This document shows positions 1-7,975 of a stretch of DNA of 38,382 bases, one piece after another. The notes beneath the pieces are model-generated. The model made no database searches and was not told the origin of the DNA. It saw nothing but the letters and a program-made list of their open reading frames with translations. How positions within the stretch are numbered: the first letter of the stretch is position 1; every line of letters starts with the position of its first letter. Source of the DNA: a virus. The translations under genes were made by a program, and so were the position numbers. Location: the IMG/VR virus record IMGVR_UViG_3300025132_000107, positions 1 to 38,382 of that record; one strand, given 5' to 3'.

Positions 1-1
1 T

Positions 2-928
2 GAAGGGTTAGATTTTTCATTACCTGTTATTTCTAGCCCAATGGATACCATCACAGAAGCCGACATGGCAGTTGCACTTCACAAGGCTGGTGGCCTTGGA
101 GTCGTACATCGTTACAATACTATAAATGAACAGGCAGATATTGTTAAGCAAGTGATAGCTGAGTGCAAAGCTGCGCCGGCAGCTATAGCAATAGGGGCCA
201 CTGGAGATTATTTAGATCGCGCAGAACGTGCCGTGCATTTAGGTGTAAAGGTTCTCTGCATTGATACCGCCCATGGTCATCATTCGGCCATGGAGCGTGC
301 CATAAAAACCCTCAAGGATGGCTACGGCAGCCGCGTGCATGTGATGGCTGGGAATGTGGCAACTCTGGATGGCTTCAACGCTCTAGCTGAGTGGGGTGCT
401 GACAGTGTTAGGGTTGGCATAGGAGGGGGCAGCATATGCTCTACAAGGCTAGTGACAGGGCACGGGGTGCCAACACTAGAGAGTATTATGGAATGTGCCA
501 AGACCGGCCATAGCACCAAAATCATTGCTGATGGCGGGATAAAAACCAGCGGAGACATTGTGAAGGCCCTGGCTGCCGGCGCCGATTTTGTAATGATCGG
601 TTCGATGCTGGCGGGAACAAAGGAGACGCCTGGAAATGTTTTTACGTCGAAAGAAGGGAAAAAATACAAAATTTACAGAGGTATGGCTTCGTCTAAAGCG
701 CAAACTGACTGGAGAGGTGCGTCTTCTACGCCTGAAGGAGTCTCCACAACAGTGGCCTTCAAGGGAGAGGTTGCTCCTATATTGGATAATATTTTGGGTG
801 GTATTAGGAGTGGATTTAGCTATTCTGGTGTACGGACCTTGAAGGATTTTCAGATTAAGGCCCGTTTTATTCGACAGTCGCCAGCATCTCAAGTTGAAAG
901 CTCTACTCACATCATGCTAAAAAGGTAA
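2..928 (+). CDS. IMP dehydrogenase/GMP reductase family enzyme, 5' end outside window
   Basis: The frame is open to the window edge; the Met codon at 41 lies inside the conserved S-S-P-M-D-T-I-T-E segment (IMPDH: S-A-A-M-D-T-V-T-E), so the true start is upstream. Seen in order: A-G-G-L-G-V-V-H-R, the D-T-A-H-G-H substrate/NAD segment, the catalytic-loop G-G-G-S-I-C-S-T-R (Cys codon at 437), the phosphate-binding A-D-G-G-I, and Y-R-G-M-A-S. The tail P-E-G-V and F-I-R-Q-S-P resembles IMPDH more than GMP reductase. IMPDH oxidises IMP to XMP with NAD in guanine nucleotide synthesis; GMP reductase does the reverse-direction step GMP to IMP. The segment where IMPDH carries about 120 residues of paired CBS domains is only a short linker here, so the regulatory module is absent. 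Likely role: adjusting the host purine pool during infection. Confidence 0.85.
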   Translation, partial: EGLDFSLPVISSPMDTITEADMAVALHKAGGLGVVHRYNTINEQADIVKQVIAECKAAPAAIAIGATGDYLDRAERAVHLGVKVLCIDTAHGHHSAMERAIKTLKDGYGSRVHVMAGNVATLDGFNALAEWGADSVRVGIGGGSICSTRLVTGHGVPTLESIMECAKTGHSTKIIADGGIKTSGDIVKALAAGADFVMIGSMLAGTKETPGNVFTSKEGKKYKIYRGMASSKAQTDWRGASSTPEGVSTTVAFKGEVAPILDNILGGIRSGFSYSGVRTLKDFQIKARFIRQSPASQVESSTHIMLKR

Positions 929-933
929 AAGAG

Positions 934-1260
934 ATGTCAGATTATGGAGCAAATAAAAAACAAATCTGCTTTGACAGTCTGGCAAAAACACACGCCGACT
1001 TAAAGATAAGACTTCACGCGGATGATCTTAAAATAAGAGATTTTTTCAATGAGGTGATTCTGGCATACGTGAGTTGTGATGAAAATATAATAAAATTTGT
1101 AGATAAATTGAAAGAAAAGAAGAGAGTTTCAAAGACTCTAAAAAACAAAACATCCCAGTCCAGAAGAGCACAAAAAAAGGTTGTTGATCAATTTGGACTG
1201 TCGCCCGATGAAATTGAGAATATATTTGATATAATAGAAAAGGAGAATTCAAATCTATGA
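934..1260 (+). CDS. hypothetical protein, possible small DNA-binding protein
   Basis: This 108-aa protein is lysine-rich (a run near residues 57-80 is K/R dense) with predicted helices throughout; there is no membrane segment. The middle (L-K-I-R-L-H-A-D-D-L-K-I-R-D-F-F) has the alternating pattern of a short strand followed by a helix, as in ribbon-helix-helix proteins, but this is only a resemblance. It follows the IMPDH-type gene by 5 nt and its stop overlaps the next start (ATGA), so it is translationally coupled to the sigma region 4-like gene. The pairing suggests a regulatory role; function unknown. Confidence 0.6.
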   Translation: MSDYGANKKQICFDSLAKTHADLKIRLHADDLKIRDFFNEVILAYVSCDENIIKFVDKLKEKKRVSKTLKNKTSQSRRAQKKVVDQFGLSPDEIENIFDIIEKENSNL

Positions 1261-1496
1261 GAGATTGTCTAAAAAAATGCTTAAAGCGGAGCAAAGTCTG
1301 CGAACAAACAGATTGCCGAGTTTGGGTTGACCACAAGGATGACTTAAATTGCTGCCTCCTGTCCGTGGAGAAGTACGGCAATATGACTTTAGAGGAGACT
1401 GCAAAGCGCTTAAATTTAAGCATTGTTCGAGTAAAACAGATACAAGACGCAGCCATACAAAAATTGCAAAAAAACAGACGTTTAAAGGTATTGTAA
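1257..1496 (+). CDS. sigma70 region 4-like small HTH protein
   Basis: This 79-aa protein has a C-terminal half (M-T-L-E-E-T-A-K-R-L-N-L-S, then I-V-R-V-K-Q-I-Q-D-A-A-I-Q-K-L) that matches the helix-turn-helix of sigma70 region 4, which binds the -35 box (T-L-E-E-V-G...R-I-R-Q-I-E-A-K-A-L-R-K-L in classical sigma factors). The N-terminal half carries five cysteines, including C-L-K-K-C and a C-C pair, possibly a metal site. There is no region 2 for -10 recognition, so it is not a complete sigma factor. It may be an appropriator or anti-sigma-like protein that redirects host polymerase. Its start overlaps the upstream stop by 4 nt. Confidence 0.65.
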   Translation: MRDCLKKCLKRSKVCEQTDCRVWVDHKDDLNCCLLSVEKYGNMTLEETAKRLNLSIVRVKQIQDAAIQKLQKNRRLKVL

Positions 1497-1506
1497 CTAT
1501 TTATTA
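1495..1506 (+). promoter_or_regulatory. candidate phage late-promoter element
   Basis: AACTATTTATTA lies in the gap before the acidic scaffold-like gene. It matches 11 of 12 positions of the identical 12-mers at 29883 and 30759, which also precede putative virion genes with an SD and ATG 30-55 nt downstream. None has a TTGACA box, unlike the accessory-region promoters. Assignment as a late promoter is inference. Confidence 0.35.
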
Positions 1507-1559
1507 GAGGAAACGCCAGAAGGTACTGGCATATGATCATAAACAAGGAGATATTTCCA

Positions 1560-2159
1560 ATGAGTAACAAGAAGAACCTATTAGAAGAAAATACAGTTCG
1601 TCGCTTTATGAAACTGGCCGGTACACAGCCCTTCGCTAGCGATTTCTTAAATGAAACAACGCTGACGGAGGCTCCCGAAGATGAGCTTGAAATGGGAGAA
1701 GAGGTAGAAGTAGAAGAAGAGATGCCCGAAGAACCAGAAGGCGTTGAACTCGAAGCGGAAGACGATGGTAGCGCCGAAGACGCAGCCGAAGGTTCGGTTG
1801 AAGCATTTGCAAAAGATGCCCTAGAGGCGATTGCTGGCGTTGCTAAAGAGCACGGTGTTGACATTGAAGTCGAAGAAGGTGATGAGCCTGAAGAGGTTGA
1901 GGTCGGTGAAATGGAAGTCGAAGAGGGCGACATGGAAGGCGAGCTTGGACCTGAAGACGAAGAAATGGAAGTCGGTGAAGAAGACGAAGAAGCTGCCCTG
2001 GAGGCGCTCGAAGAGATCGCTTATATCGACGAAGACGTTTTGATGGAGAAGGTCTACAAGCGCGTTGCAAATCGCCTCTTGCGGGAAAAGCGTGCAGATG
2101 ATGTAGCTGAAAAGTTGGCAAGAAAACTTGCCTCCCGCGTTTCCAAAAAGCTGCGTTAA
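1560..2159 (+). CDS. very acidic scaffold/prohead-core-like protein
   Basis: This 199-aa protein starts at the ATG preceded by AAGGAG 9 nt upstream; an in-frame ATG at 1533 lies before that SD and is less likely. The N-terminus (L-L-E-E-N-T-V-R-R-F-M-K-L-A-G, then D-F-L-N-E) is a compact amphipathic segment. Residues about 30-150 are dominated by Glu, Asp, Val and Met in E-V-E-V-E-E type repeats; the C-terminal 40 residues switch to a basic helix rich in K and R. An acidic core with a basic tail resembles phage prohead core/scaffold proteins. L-N-E after the N-terminal motif looks like a T4 gp21-type cleavage site (L/I-x-E). Function inferred from composition and context. Confidence 0.55.
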   Translation: MSNKKNLLEENTVRRFMKLAGTQPFASDFLNETTLTEAPEDELEMGEEVEVEEEMPEEPEGVELEAEDDGSAEDAAEGSVEAFAKDALEAIAGVAKEHGVDIEVEEGDEPEEVEVGEMEVEEGDMEGELGPEDEEMEVGEEDEEAALEALEEIAYIDEDVLMEKVYKRVANRLLREKRADDVAEKLARKLASRVSKKLR

Positions 2160-2161
2160 AA

Positions 2162-2539
2162 ATGTACGAACTGATTTGGTTCCTGTGTGGTGCTGTCTCT
2201 TATAGACTTTTATCAAAGCTATTGGCTTTGGGGCAGGCCACCGCAGTTTTCCGAACTCTCGAAATCAACCTTTTAGTGATGTTATCCTCTTTGACGGAGG
2301 ATATTGCCTTCATAAAGGCACTTCGCTATAAGGTGATGGAGGAGTCTGGGCTGCCTCTGGAGCAAATTGAAAAAAATCGTGATGCGGACGACGAGTTTTT
2401 TCAAGTATGGAAAACATCCTGCGTGCAGAATATGCACAAAACAGTCCCACCATACATAAAACCCTCTTTTAAAACGTGGAATGAGGGCATGAATTTAGTG
2501 AGTAAGTTTTACAGAGAATATAAAAATGGCGGCAAATAA
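2162..2539 (+). CDS. hypothetical protein with N-terminal membrane helix
   Basis: This 125-aa protein starts 2 nt after the acidic gene. Residues about 3-40 are hydrophobic (L-I-W-F-L-C-G-A-V, then a second apolar stretch around L-L-V-M-L), consistent with one or two membrane segments. The rest is soluble and helical, with W-K-T and P-P-Y-I-K-P-S-F-K-T-W. Family not recognised. The 3' end overlaps the next gene by 14 nt, indicating co-translation within the block leading to the ClpP-like protease. Confidence 0.55.
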   Translation: MYELIWFLCGAVSYRLLSKLLALGQATAVFRTLEINLLVMLSSLTEDIAFIKALRYKVMEESGLPLEQIEKNRDADDEFFQVWKTSCVQNMHKTVPPYIKPSFKTWNEGMNLVSKFYREYKNGGK

Positions 2540-2813
2540 ATCAAGTGATAGAATAATTGAGTGGTTCAAGCAAGAAGGCGCTCTTACGCAAGAGGGCAAC
2601 CTATATAGAGCCAAGCGCGTTTTTGTAGCTAACTCTATTATTACGTGGATAAGAGAGCAATCAACCGGATTGCAGCAAGACGAAATTGAATATGTGATGA
2701 AGACAGTGAGGCTGTTTTTACAAAATCAAGTGGATTTGAAATGGAACCTCGGAAGAATTGAAATTGGAGCCATTCCGGGTGGCGAAACGCGACCCCTTTT
2801 TGGGGAAATTTAA
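2526..2813 (+). CDS. hypothetical protein
   Basis: This 95-aa soluble, mostly helical protein has a short strand-rich C-terminus (I-E-I-G-A-I-P-G-G-E). Its start lies inside the upstream gene. No catalytic motif is recognised. Its place between the acidic scaffold-like protein and the ClpP-like protease suggests, only by position, a morphogenesis role. Confidence 0.55.
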   Translation: MAANKSSDRIIEWFKQEGALTQEGNLYRAKRVFVANSIITWIREQSTGLQQDEIEYVMKTVRLFLQNQVDLKWNLGRIEIGAIPGGETRPLFGEI

Positions 2814-2828
2814 ACAAAGGAAAGACAA

Positions 2829-3551
2829 ATGAAGTGCGCGAAAGAAGAAAAAGAAGAAAAAGAAGAGAACGAAACAATCGAAGAGGTGCCTGAGTCAACT
2901 GATGATGTGGAGGGCAGCGAGCCGCTCCCCGCAGAGGATGTATCTCCCATAATTTTATTGAATGCGCCAAGAGAGGAAAGCTCTTCAAAGTTGCGTATGA
3001 TAGGGCTGTTTGGCACCCTAGATGAAGAAAAGGTGACTGATTTAGTTCAGGGGCTCTTTGCTTTGCGCGAATATGGGGCTGAGAAGATCTATGAGAACCC
3101 AGAAGATATAGACTCTCCCGTAAAAGAAGTTATTTACAAGCCTATTGATTTTAATATTTCTACTTGGGGGGGTTGCGCGAGAGGCATGTTTGCCGTTTAT
3201 GATACGATGCGAGCAGTGCGCGAGCAGTGTGATGTTGTGACATACGGCTTGGGAAAAGTGATGTCTGCCGGCGTACTGCTGCTAGCTGCGGGCACAAAGG
3301 GCAAGCGCAAGATTGGTAAGAATTGCCGCGTTATGATCCACAGTGTCCGAGCCGATCAATTTGGCGCGATTCATAACCTTGAAAATGAATTTGAAGAAAC
3401 CAAGTGGCTTCAAGAGACTCACATTAATGCCCTGATAGAAGAGTCAGATATGACCAAAAAGCACCTCAAAAAACTTTTGGATAGAAAAGTGAATGTATAT
3501 TTGACAGCAAAAGAAGCTGTTGAATATGGGATTGCTGATATTATTGTTTAG
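2829..3551 (+). CDS. ClpP/S14-like serine protease, possible prohead protease
   Basis: This 240-aa protein has a disordered acidic N-terminal extension (residues 1-40, E/K runs) and a ClpP fold core. Readable motifs are Y-D-T-M-R (ClpP Y-D-T-M), the nucleophile region G-L-G-K-V-M-S-A-G (Ser146), L-L-L-A-A-G-T-K-G-K-R, and C-R-V-M-I-H (His171). The end reads T-A-K-E-A-V-E-Y-G-I-A-D, as in ClpP S-A-E-E-A. In my alignment the third triad residue (Asp, two before the F in D-x-F-x-S-A) is Asn222. The ClpP S-P-G-G oxyanion segment reads S-T-W-G-G. An insertion of about 15 residues sits before it. Phage S14 members can act as head-maturation proteases; the acidic gene upstream could be a substrate. 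Confidence 0.8.
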   Translation: MKCAKEEKEEKEENETIEEVPESTDDVEGSEPLPAEDVSPIILLNAPREESSSKLRMIGLFGTLDEEKVTDLVQGLFALREYGAEKIYENPEDIDSPVKEVIYKPIDFNISTWGGCARGMFAVYDTMRAVREQCDVVTYGLGKVMSAGVLLLAAGTKGKRKIGKNCRVMIHSVRADQFGAIHNLENEFEETKWLQETHINALIEESDMTKKHLKKLLDRKVNVYLTAKEAVEYGIADIIV

Positions 3552-3562
3552 GGAGGTGCGAC

Positions 3563-4465
3563 ATGGGATGGCGTCAGAATCGTTACAACAAAAAATCTGC
3601 AAAAAAGTATGGGTGGGAGCCGCATTGGTTCGAGGCGACTGGATTTGATGATGCTTTAGCAGAAAACATCAAAGACTTTCAAATGAGGCATGACCAGGAG
3701 CAAGATGGTTTGTGTGGCCCTGTCACATATCGCCTAATTCTCTCCGAAAGGGAAGCGGTTATTGATGGTATAGTTGAGCAGTCCGACTTAAACGAGAATC
3801 ATATTATTTGCGGTGGTCAACGTGTGCCTGTAGAGTGGGATAAAGTGCAAAACTTATACGACGTGGGCTCATTGGCACTCCCTTCAGATTGTTACCGGAG
3901 CTATAAACCTGGCAAAAGAAACATAGGCATGATCATTACTCACTTCGATGTGTGTCTTTCTGCCGCATCTTGCAAGCGAGTGTTGGAGAAGAAAGGAATA
4001 TCAAGCCATTTTGTTATTGATAACGACGGCACGATATGTCAAATGGTCGATCCACAACATAGTGCCTGGCACGCTGGCAGGAGAGTGGTCAACAGGGCTT
4101 CCATTGGAGTAGACATCTCAAACGGCTATTATACCAAGTATCAGAGTTGGTATCGCAGAAAAGGATTTGGCAACCGCCCAGTCCTGGAGGGCGTTAAGGT
4201 ACATGGTACTACGCTAAAATCATGTCTGGGGTTTTATCCCGTTCAGATTGAAGCATACAAGGCTCTAGTAAAGGCGCTGTGTAGTTTCTATGACATTCCG
4301 CTGGAAATGCCGATGGATGAGGAAGGAAAAGTTCTCAGAAAGGTAAGCAAGAAAGTTAGAGGCGGCAAGTTTAAAGGCATCGCCAATCATTTCCACGTAA
4401 CCCGAGGAAAAATAGATACGGCAAATCTTGATTGGGATAAGGTATTGAAAGAATTGGGAGACTAA
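3563..4465 (+). CDS. N-acetylmuramoyl-L-alanine amidase (endolysin) with peptidoglycan-binding domain
   Basis: This 300-aa protein has a consensus GGAGG SD just upstream. Residues about 25-60 form a PG-binding-1-like three-helix unit with the characteristic Q-D-G-L-C-G-P-V-T-Y. Residues about 115-290 are an Amidase_2 domain: I-I-T-H-F-D (zinc His127), S-S-H-F-V-I-D-N-D-G-T-I-C-Q, H-S-A-W-H-A-G-R-R, S-I-G-V-D-I-S-N, and the C-terminal zinc/catalytic segment N-H-F-H-V-T-R-G-K-I-D (His276 or 278, Lys283, Asp285). It cleaves the amide between muramic acid and L-Ala. No signal peptide is visible, so release would need a holin, or it could be virion-associated. Confidence 0.9.
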   Translation: MGWRQNRYNKKSAKKYGWEPHWFEATGFDDALAENIKDFQMRHDQEQDGLCGPVTYRLILSEREAVIDGIVEQSDLNENHIICGGQRVPVEWDKVQNLYDVGSLALPSDCYRSYKPGKRNIGMIITHFDVCLSAASCKRVLEKKGISSHFVIDNDGTICQMVDPQHSAWHAGRRVVNRASIGVDISNGYYTKYQSWYRRKGFGNRPVLEGVKVHGTTLKSCLGFYPVQIEAYKALVKALCSFYDIPLEMPMDEEGKVLRKVSKKVRGGKFKGIANHFHVTRGKIDTANLDWDKVLKELGD

Positions 4466-4473
4466 TTAATATT

Positions 4474-5952
4474 ATGGTAGACATTAATAAAATGGTAGAA
4501 GGATATTTTGATCAAGCAGGATTGAGCTTCAATCGGCTTTTGGGATTAATTGAGGAGCAGATGGATGTCCTCGACCAAATAAGCCTGATGCAAGAGAAGA
4601 TGAATCTCGATCCAGGCGAAACTAAGAGCATCGACATTAAATTTCCTAAGATCCGGATCAATGAGGATTTTGGGAAAATGGGAACAGACGACCGCGCAAT
4701 TATTGAAAAATTTACAAAAAACATTGCCGGTTCGACCCTGGAGGAAAAGCTAGCCAACATTAATCAAATATTGACAACAAAAAAAGAGGGCGCTACCATT
4801 GGAGAGATCCTCTCCACGATGGTTACATGCGAGATTCTTTCATCAATCATTACTCAATACACTGAGTCGGCAGGCGGTTTTATTTTCGAGGGATTTTTGG
4901 CAGGCTTGTTTGGAGGACAATCTGTTCAAATCACTAAACCCGAGGACATTCCCGGCATGGACGCAAAAGGAAAACCGATTACTGATGTTGTTTTGAACGA
5001 CAAGCACTACTCTTTGAAGCTACTTGGGGCAACCACTGGCGTGAAGGGGTCTTTCAACAATATGGTGGAGCATTTTAAAGCTGTCAATCATGTTATTTAT
5101 TTAGATGCACGGCGCATAGACAAAGACCAGGGGCTTCAGTTTGGAGAGTTTACTATTACTCTAGAGGGGTTTTTAGATGTTTTTGTGACACCATTCCTGA
5201 AAACAGTCTGGAAAAAAGATGCTGATCGCTTTGAAGACGCCGCAGCATTCCAGCAGAAAGTGTCTGAACTAAAGAACTCAAACGTGGGTGTCAAGAGGAT
5301 TTCTTTTGGGAAAAAAGGCTTTTCGACACAGTTGCCAGGATGGACCACATTTGACTTTTCGCCAAAGGCAGGGGTGCTGCAAGAAGGTAAGATAAGCCCA
5401 CAAGGCATGTCACAACTGATGGACGAGATAATCAGCGCCGACCCAGAAGAGTTACAAAAATTTGCAAACTTCTCAGTAATATATGCTGAGAGTAAATTTG
5501 AGGGAACAAAAGCAGAAAAACTCTTTGGCTCATACGGACTAGTCGAAGACATCAAACAGGCGATAAAAGATAAAAATCGAGAAGAAATTCTGAGATTATT
5601 GGAATTGACACCAGGTTACGGACCAGTGCCGCAACAATTTGAATTTACTAGAGAACAAGCAGAGTCTATTGGCAACTTTAAAGAAATCGGAACTTTAATG
5701 ATCGGCAAGGAATATATGCTGAACACTTTCGCTATGTACGCAGATCTTCTAAAAGCTACCATTTCTCCAGTTTACGAACAACTACAGTTCTTTACAAATA
5801 ATATCAATGATTATTTCTTGGGCGTGTCTGGAGAAGAAGCACCTCAAGATAGAAAACAATATGCACTGGACGCCATAACAAATGCAAAAGAGCTGCGCGT
5901 TGCCACAGATGCCGCAGTCAAAAAAATCGAGGCCGAAGGAAGCACTGAGTAA
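4474..5952 (+). CDS. large hypothetical protein with PD-(D/E)XK-like motif
   Basis: This 492-aa soluble protein has a helical N-terminus. Around residues 130-185 it shows a pattern typical of PD-(D/E)XK nucleases: an acidic helix (S-A-G-G-F-I-F-E-G-F-L-A-G-L), then I-T-D-V-V-L, then Y-S-L-K-L-L. This gives Glu, Asp and S-x-Lys in the expected order and spacing for the E...D...(E/S)xK catalytic core. The remainder has no motif I recognise. It could instead be a structural protein; the nuclease reading is an inference. It ends in the block before the groEL promoter. Confidence 0.5.
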   Translation: MVDINKMVEGYFDQAGLSFNRLLGLIEEQMDVLDQISLMQEKMNLDPGETKSIDIKFPKIRINEDFGKMGTDDRAIIEKFTKNIAGSTLEEKLANINQILTTKKEGATIGEILSTMVTCEILSSIITQYTESAGGFIFEGFLAGLFGGQSVQITKPEDIPGMDAKGKPITDVVLNDKHYSLKLLGATTGVKGSFNNMVEHFKAVNHVIYLDARRIDKDQGLQFGEFTITLEGFLDVFVTPFLKTVWKKDADRFEDAAAFQQKVSELKNSNVGVKRISFGKKGFSTQLPGWTTFDFSPKAGVLQEGKISPQGMSQLMDEIISADPEELQKFANFSVIYAESKFEGTKAEKLFGSYGLVEDIKQAIKDKNREEILRLLELTPGYGPVPQQFEFTREQAESIGNFKEIGTLMIGKEYMLNTFAMYADLLKATISPVYEQLQFFTNNINDYFLGVSGEEAPQDRKQYALDAITNAKELRVATDAAVKKIEAEGSTE

Positions 5953-5988
5953 GCAGATCTTTAATTTATAAAAAAATTAAAAAATCAC

Positions 5989-6017
5989 TTGACTTTTAGT
6001 GTATAATGCATTATAGT
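5989..6017 (+). promoter_or_regulatory. sigma70-type promoter for groEL
   Basis: TTGACT, 17 nt, TATAGT, in an AT-rich gap. A second TATAAT-like hexamer lies inside the spacer. The start would be about 30 nt before the groEL ATG, which has its own GGAGG-type SD. Confidence 0.7.
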
Positions 6018-6047
6018 TTAAACATCACGCAATTAATCGGAGGATGA

Positions 6048-7622
6048 ATGTCGCGTAAGTACGAATCTGGTACGAGTCTCCACCAGAAAATATTAAAGGG
6101 GGCAAATGTTTTAGCGGATAATGTAGCATCCACCTTGGGACCAAGAGGGAGAAATGTCATTCTCCATCACCCAGAACAAATGCCAGTGATCACCAAGGAT
6201 GGTGTAACTGTGGCTAAGTTTGTATCATTCACCGATCCGTTTGAGAACGTAGGCGCTCAGATTATTAAACAAGCCGCCGCCAGAACCAACTCGGAAGCGG
6301 GTGACGGAACCACCACATCGACGGTATTGACGAGAGCAATCTTACAACAGGCTCAAAAATATTTGATGGCAGGCTCTGCGCCCATTGAACTCAAGCGAGG
6401 CATGGACAAAGCAACGGAAAAAATCGTTGAAAACTTGAAAGAGTTAGCAACTCCTATCAAATCGATGGAGGATGTCGCACACATCGCCACTATCTCGGCA
6501 AATAATGATGAGAAGATAGGCAAGCTAATTGCACGCGGCGTAGATCTCGCTGGAAAAGACGGCGCAATCTCCATTCAAGAGGCGCGTTCGCTAGAAACTA
6601 GCCTGGAGGTGGTAGAGGGCTTTCGCTTTAATTCCGGATATTTAGCTAGCGCATTCGTCACAGACGAGAAGCGTGGAGTTGTATCCTATGATGAGCCCAT
6701 TATTCTGGTTACCGACGAGAAGATTGACTCTGTTGATGATATGATGCCAGCATTGGAGATTGCCGCCAGGGAGGGCCGTCCATTTATTATTGTGGCGGAG
6801 AATATCGAAGGTCAAGCCCTTGCAGCCCTCATCATGAATGCTATGCGCGGAACGATGCGAGTAGCTGGCATCAAGGCTCCACGATATGGAGAGGAACGAA
6901 GGAACATCTTAAAAGATTTGGCGTTGTCGGTGGGTGCAACCTTTATTACGCGACAAAACAATCTCAGATTGCGCGACGTAAAACTGACACACTTTGGTAG
7001 GGCTAAAACTATTGAAAGTTCCAAGTCCCTTACGACTATCGTTGGCGGGAAGGGCAGCATGGACGAGGTAGAAAAGCGCATCGATCTTCTCAAAGCGGAG
7101 ATAAAAGAAACAGAATCCCTTTCGGAGTGTGAGAAGATTCAAGAAAGAATTACTCGCTTGGCTAGTGGTATTGCGGTCATCAGGGTTGGTGCAGCCACAG
7201 AAGTAGAGATGATAGAAAAGAAGCACAGAGTGGAGGATGCACTTGAAGCAGTGAATGCGGCCCAACTTGAGGGGATTGTTCCAGGGGGAGGGGTTGCGCT
7301 AATTCGCGCTTCAAGAAACCTGAAGATCAAAACTGATAATCCAGATCAGAAGTTGGGTGCAAAAATTGTATGCGAGGCCGTCAAGGAGCCTTTGCGTCAA
7401 ATGGCGCTGAATGCGGGATATTCTCCTGATATATTAATTTCAATGGTGGAGAAAGCGAAGGGCGATCGTGGCATTGATTTTAATACTGGCAAGCTAACTA
7501 GCTTATTAGAAAAAGGAATTATTGATCCTGCAAAAGTAACACGCTGTGCGGTGCAAAATGCAGTTTCTGTAGCCTCTACTTTAATTACAACTAATTTTGC
7601 CATTATCGAGTCGCCCGACTAG
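6048..7622 (+). CDS. groEL: phage GroEL-like chaperonin
   Basis: This 524-aa protein is colinear with bacterial GroEL and in the normal size range. ATPase signatures present: L-G-P-R-G-R-N-V near residue 30, T-K-D-G-V-T-V-A-K (Asp51, E. coli D52), G-D-G-T-T-T-S-T-V-L (Asp86, E. coli D87), T-E-V-E-M-x-E-K-K-x-R-V-E-D-A (Asp398 equivalent), G-G-G-V-A-L and D-P-A-K-V-T-R. The Gly-Gly-Met C-terminal tail is missing; the protein ends soon after the I-T-T segment. It probably folds capsid or other phage proteins, either with host GroES or without one, since no GroES gene is visible here. It is driven by its own promoter. Confidence 0.95.
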   Translation: MSRKYESGTSLHQKILKGANVLADNVASTLGPRGRNVILHHPEQMPVITKDGVTVAKFVSFTDPFENVGAQIIKQAAARTNSEAGDGTTTSTVLTRAILQQAQKYLMAGSAPIELKRGMDKATEKIVENLKELATPIKSMEDVAHIATISANNDEKIGKLIARGVDLAGKDGAISIQEARSLETSLEVVEGFRFNSGYLASAFVTDEKRGVVSYDEPIILVTDEKIDSVDDMMPALEIAAREGRPFIIVAENIEGQALAALIMNAMRGTMRVAGIKAPRYGEERRNILKDLALSVGATFITRQNNLRLRDVKLTHFGRAKTIESSKSLTTIVGGKGSMDEVEKRIDLLKAEIKETESLSECEKIQERITRLASGIAVIRVGAATEVEMIEKKHRVEDALEAVNAAQLEGIVPGGGVALIRASRNLKIKTDNPDQKLGAKIVCEAVKEPLRQMALNAGYSPDILISMVEKAKGDRGIDFNTGKLTSLLEKGIIDPAKVTRCAVQNAVSVASTLITTNFAIIESPD

Positions 7623-7647
7623 TTAATGGTGTACAGGAGGGGGTCCA

Positions 7648-7920
7648 ATGGCCACAGCTACAGGTGCAGTCGCGTTCGCAGAGATGAACGGAAAGTTTGA
7701 TCAAATTATGCAAAAATTAGAAGTTGTAAACGAAAAACAGGACGAGATGGCTGAAGACATCGCCAAAATTAAAGAAGCGGTCTATCATCCTGACGAGGGC
7801 TTATACGCCCGCCTAAGAGAATTGGAGGGCTGGAAAGATACTTCATCTAAATTGATTTGGATTATCATCACCGCCGTTGTGGGCCTAACCGTGGCTACTG
7901 CATACAAAACCCTTCTTTAA
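7648..7920 (+). CDS. XhlA-like coiled-coil protein with C-terminal membrane anchor
   Basis: This 90-aa protein has a strong AGGAGG SD. Residues 10-45 form a coiled coil (L-E-V-V-N-E-K-Q-D-E-M-A-E-D-I-A-K-I-K). After a short loop, residues about 68-88 form a single transmembrane helix (L-I-W-I-I-I-T-A-V-V-G-L-T-V). This layout matches hemolysin XhlA/holin-associated small phage proteins. It may assist membrane lesion formation with the amidase; alternative: a membrane-tethered adaptor. Confidence 0.55.
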   Translation: MATATGAVAFAEMNGKFDQIMQKLEVVNEKQDEMAEDIAKIKEAVYHPDEGLYARLRELEGWKDTSSKLIWIIITAVVGLTVATAYKTLL

Positions 7921-7925
7921 TTTTC

Positions 7926-7953
7926 TTGACAAATATTTTATATATGTTATACT
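7926..7953 (+). promoter_or_regulatory. sigma70-type promoter
   Basis: TTGACA, 16 nt, TATACT, directly after the XhlA-like stop and before an AAGGAG SD. It would drive the chain of overlapping small genes beginning at 7976. Confidence 0.7.
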
Positions 7954-7975
7954 TAACGCAATCAAGGAGTATTTT

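Noticed and set aside
322-910. Minus-strand open frames opposite the IMPDH-type gene and elsewhere
   Set aside because: They lack SDs and recognisable motifs, lie opposite well-supported + strand genes, and no minus-strand gene has its own space in the window.
1046-1933. 295-aa minus-strand frame rich in Ser/Pro/Thr
   Set aside because: It is the complement of the Glu-rich codons (GAA/GAG) of the acidic scaffold-like gene, so the low complexity is a by-product.
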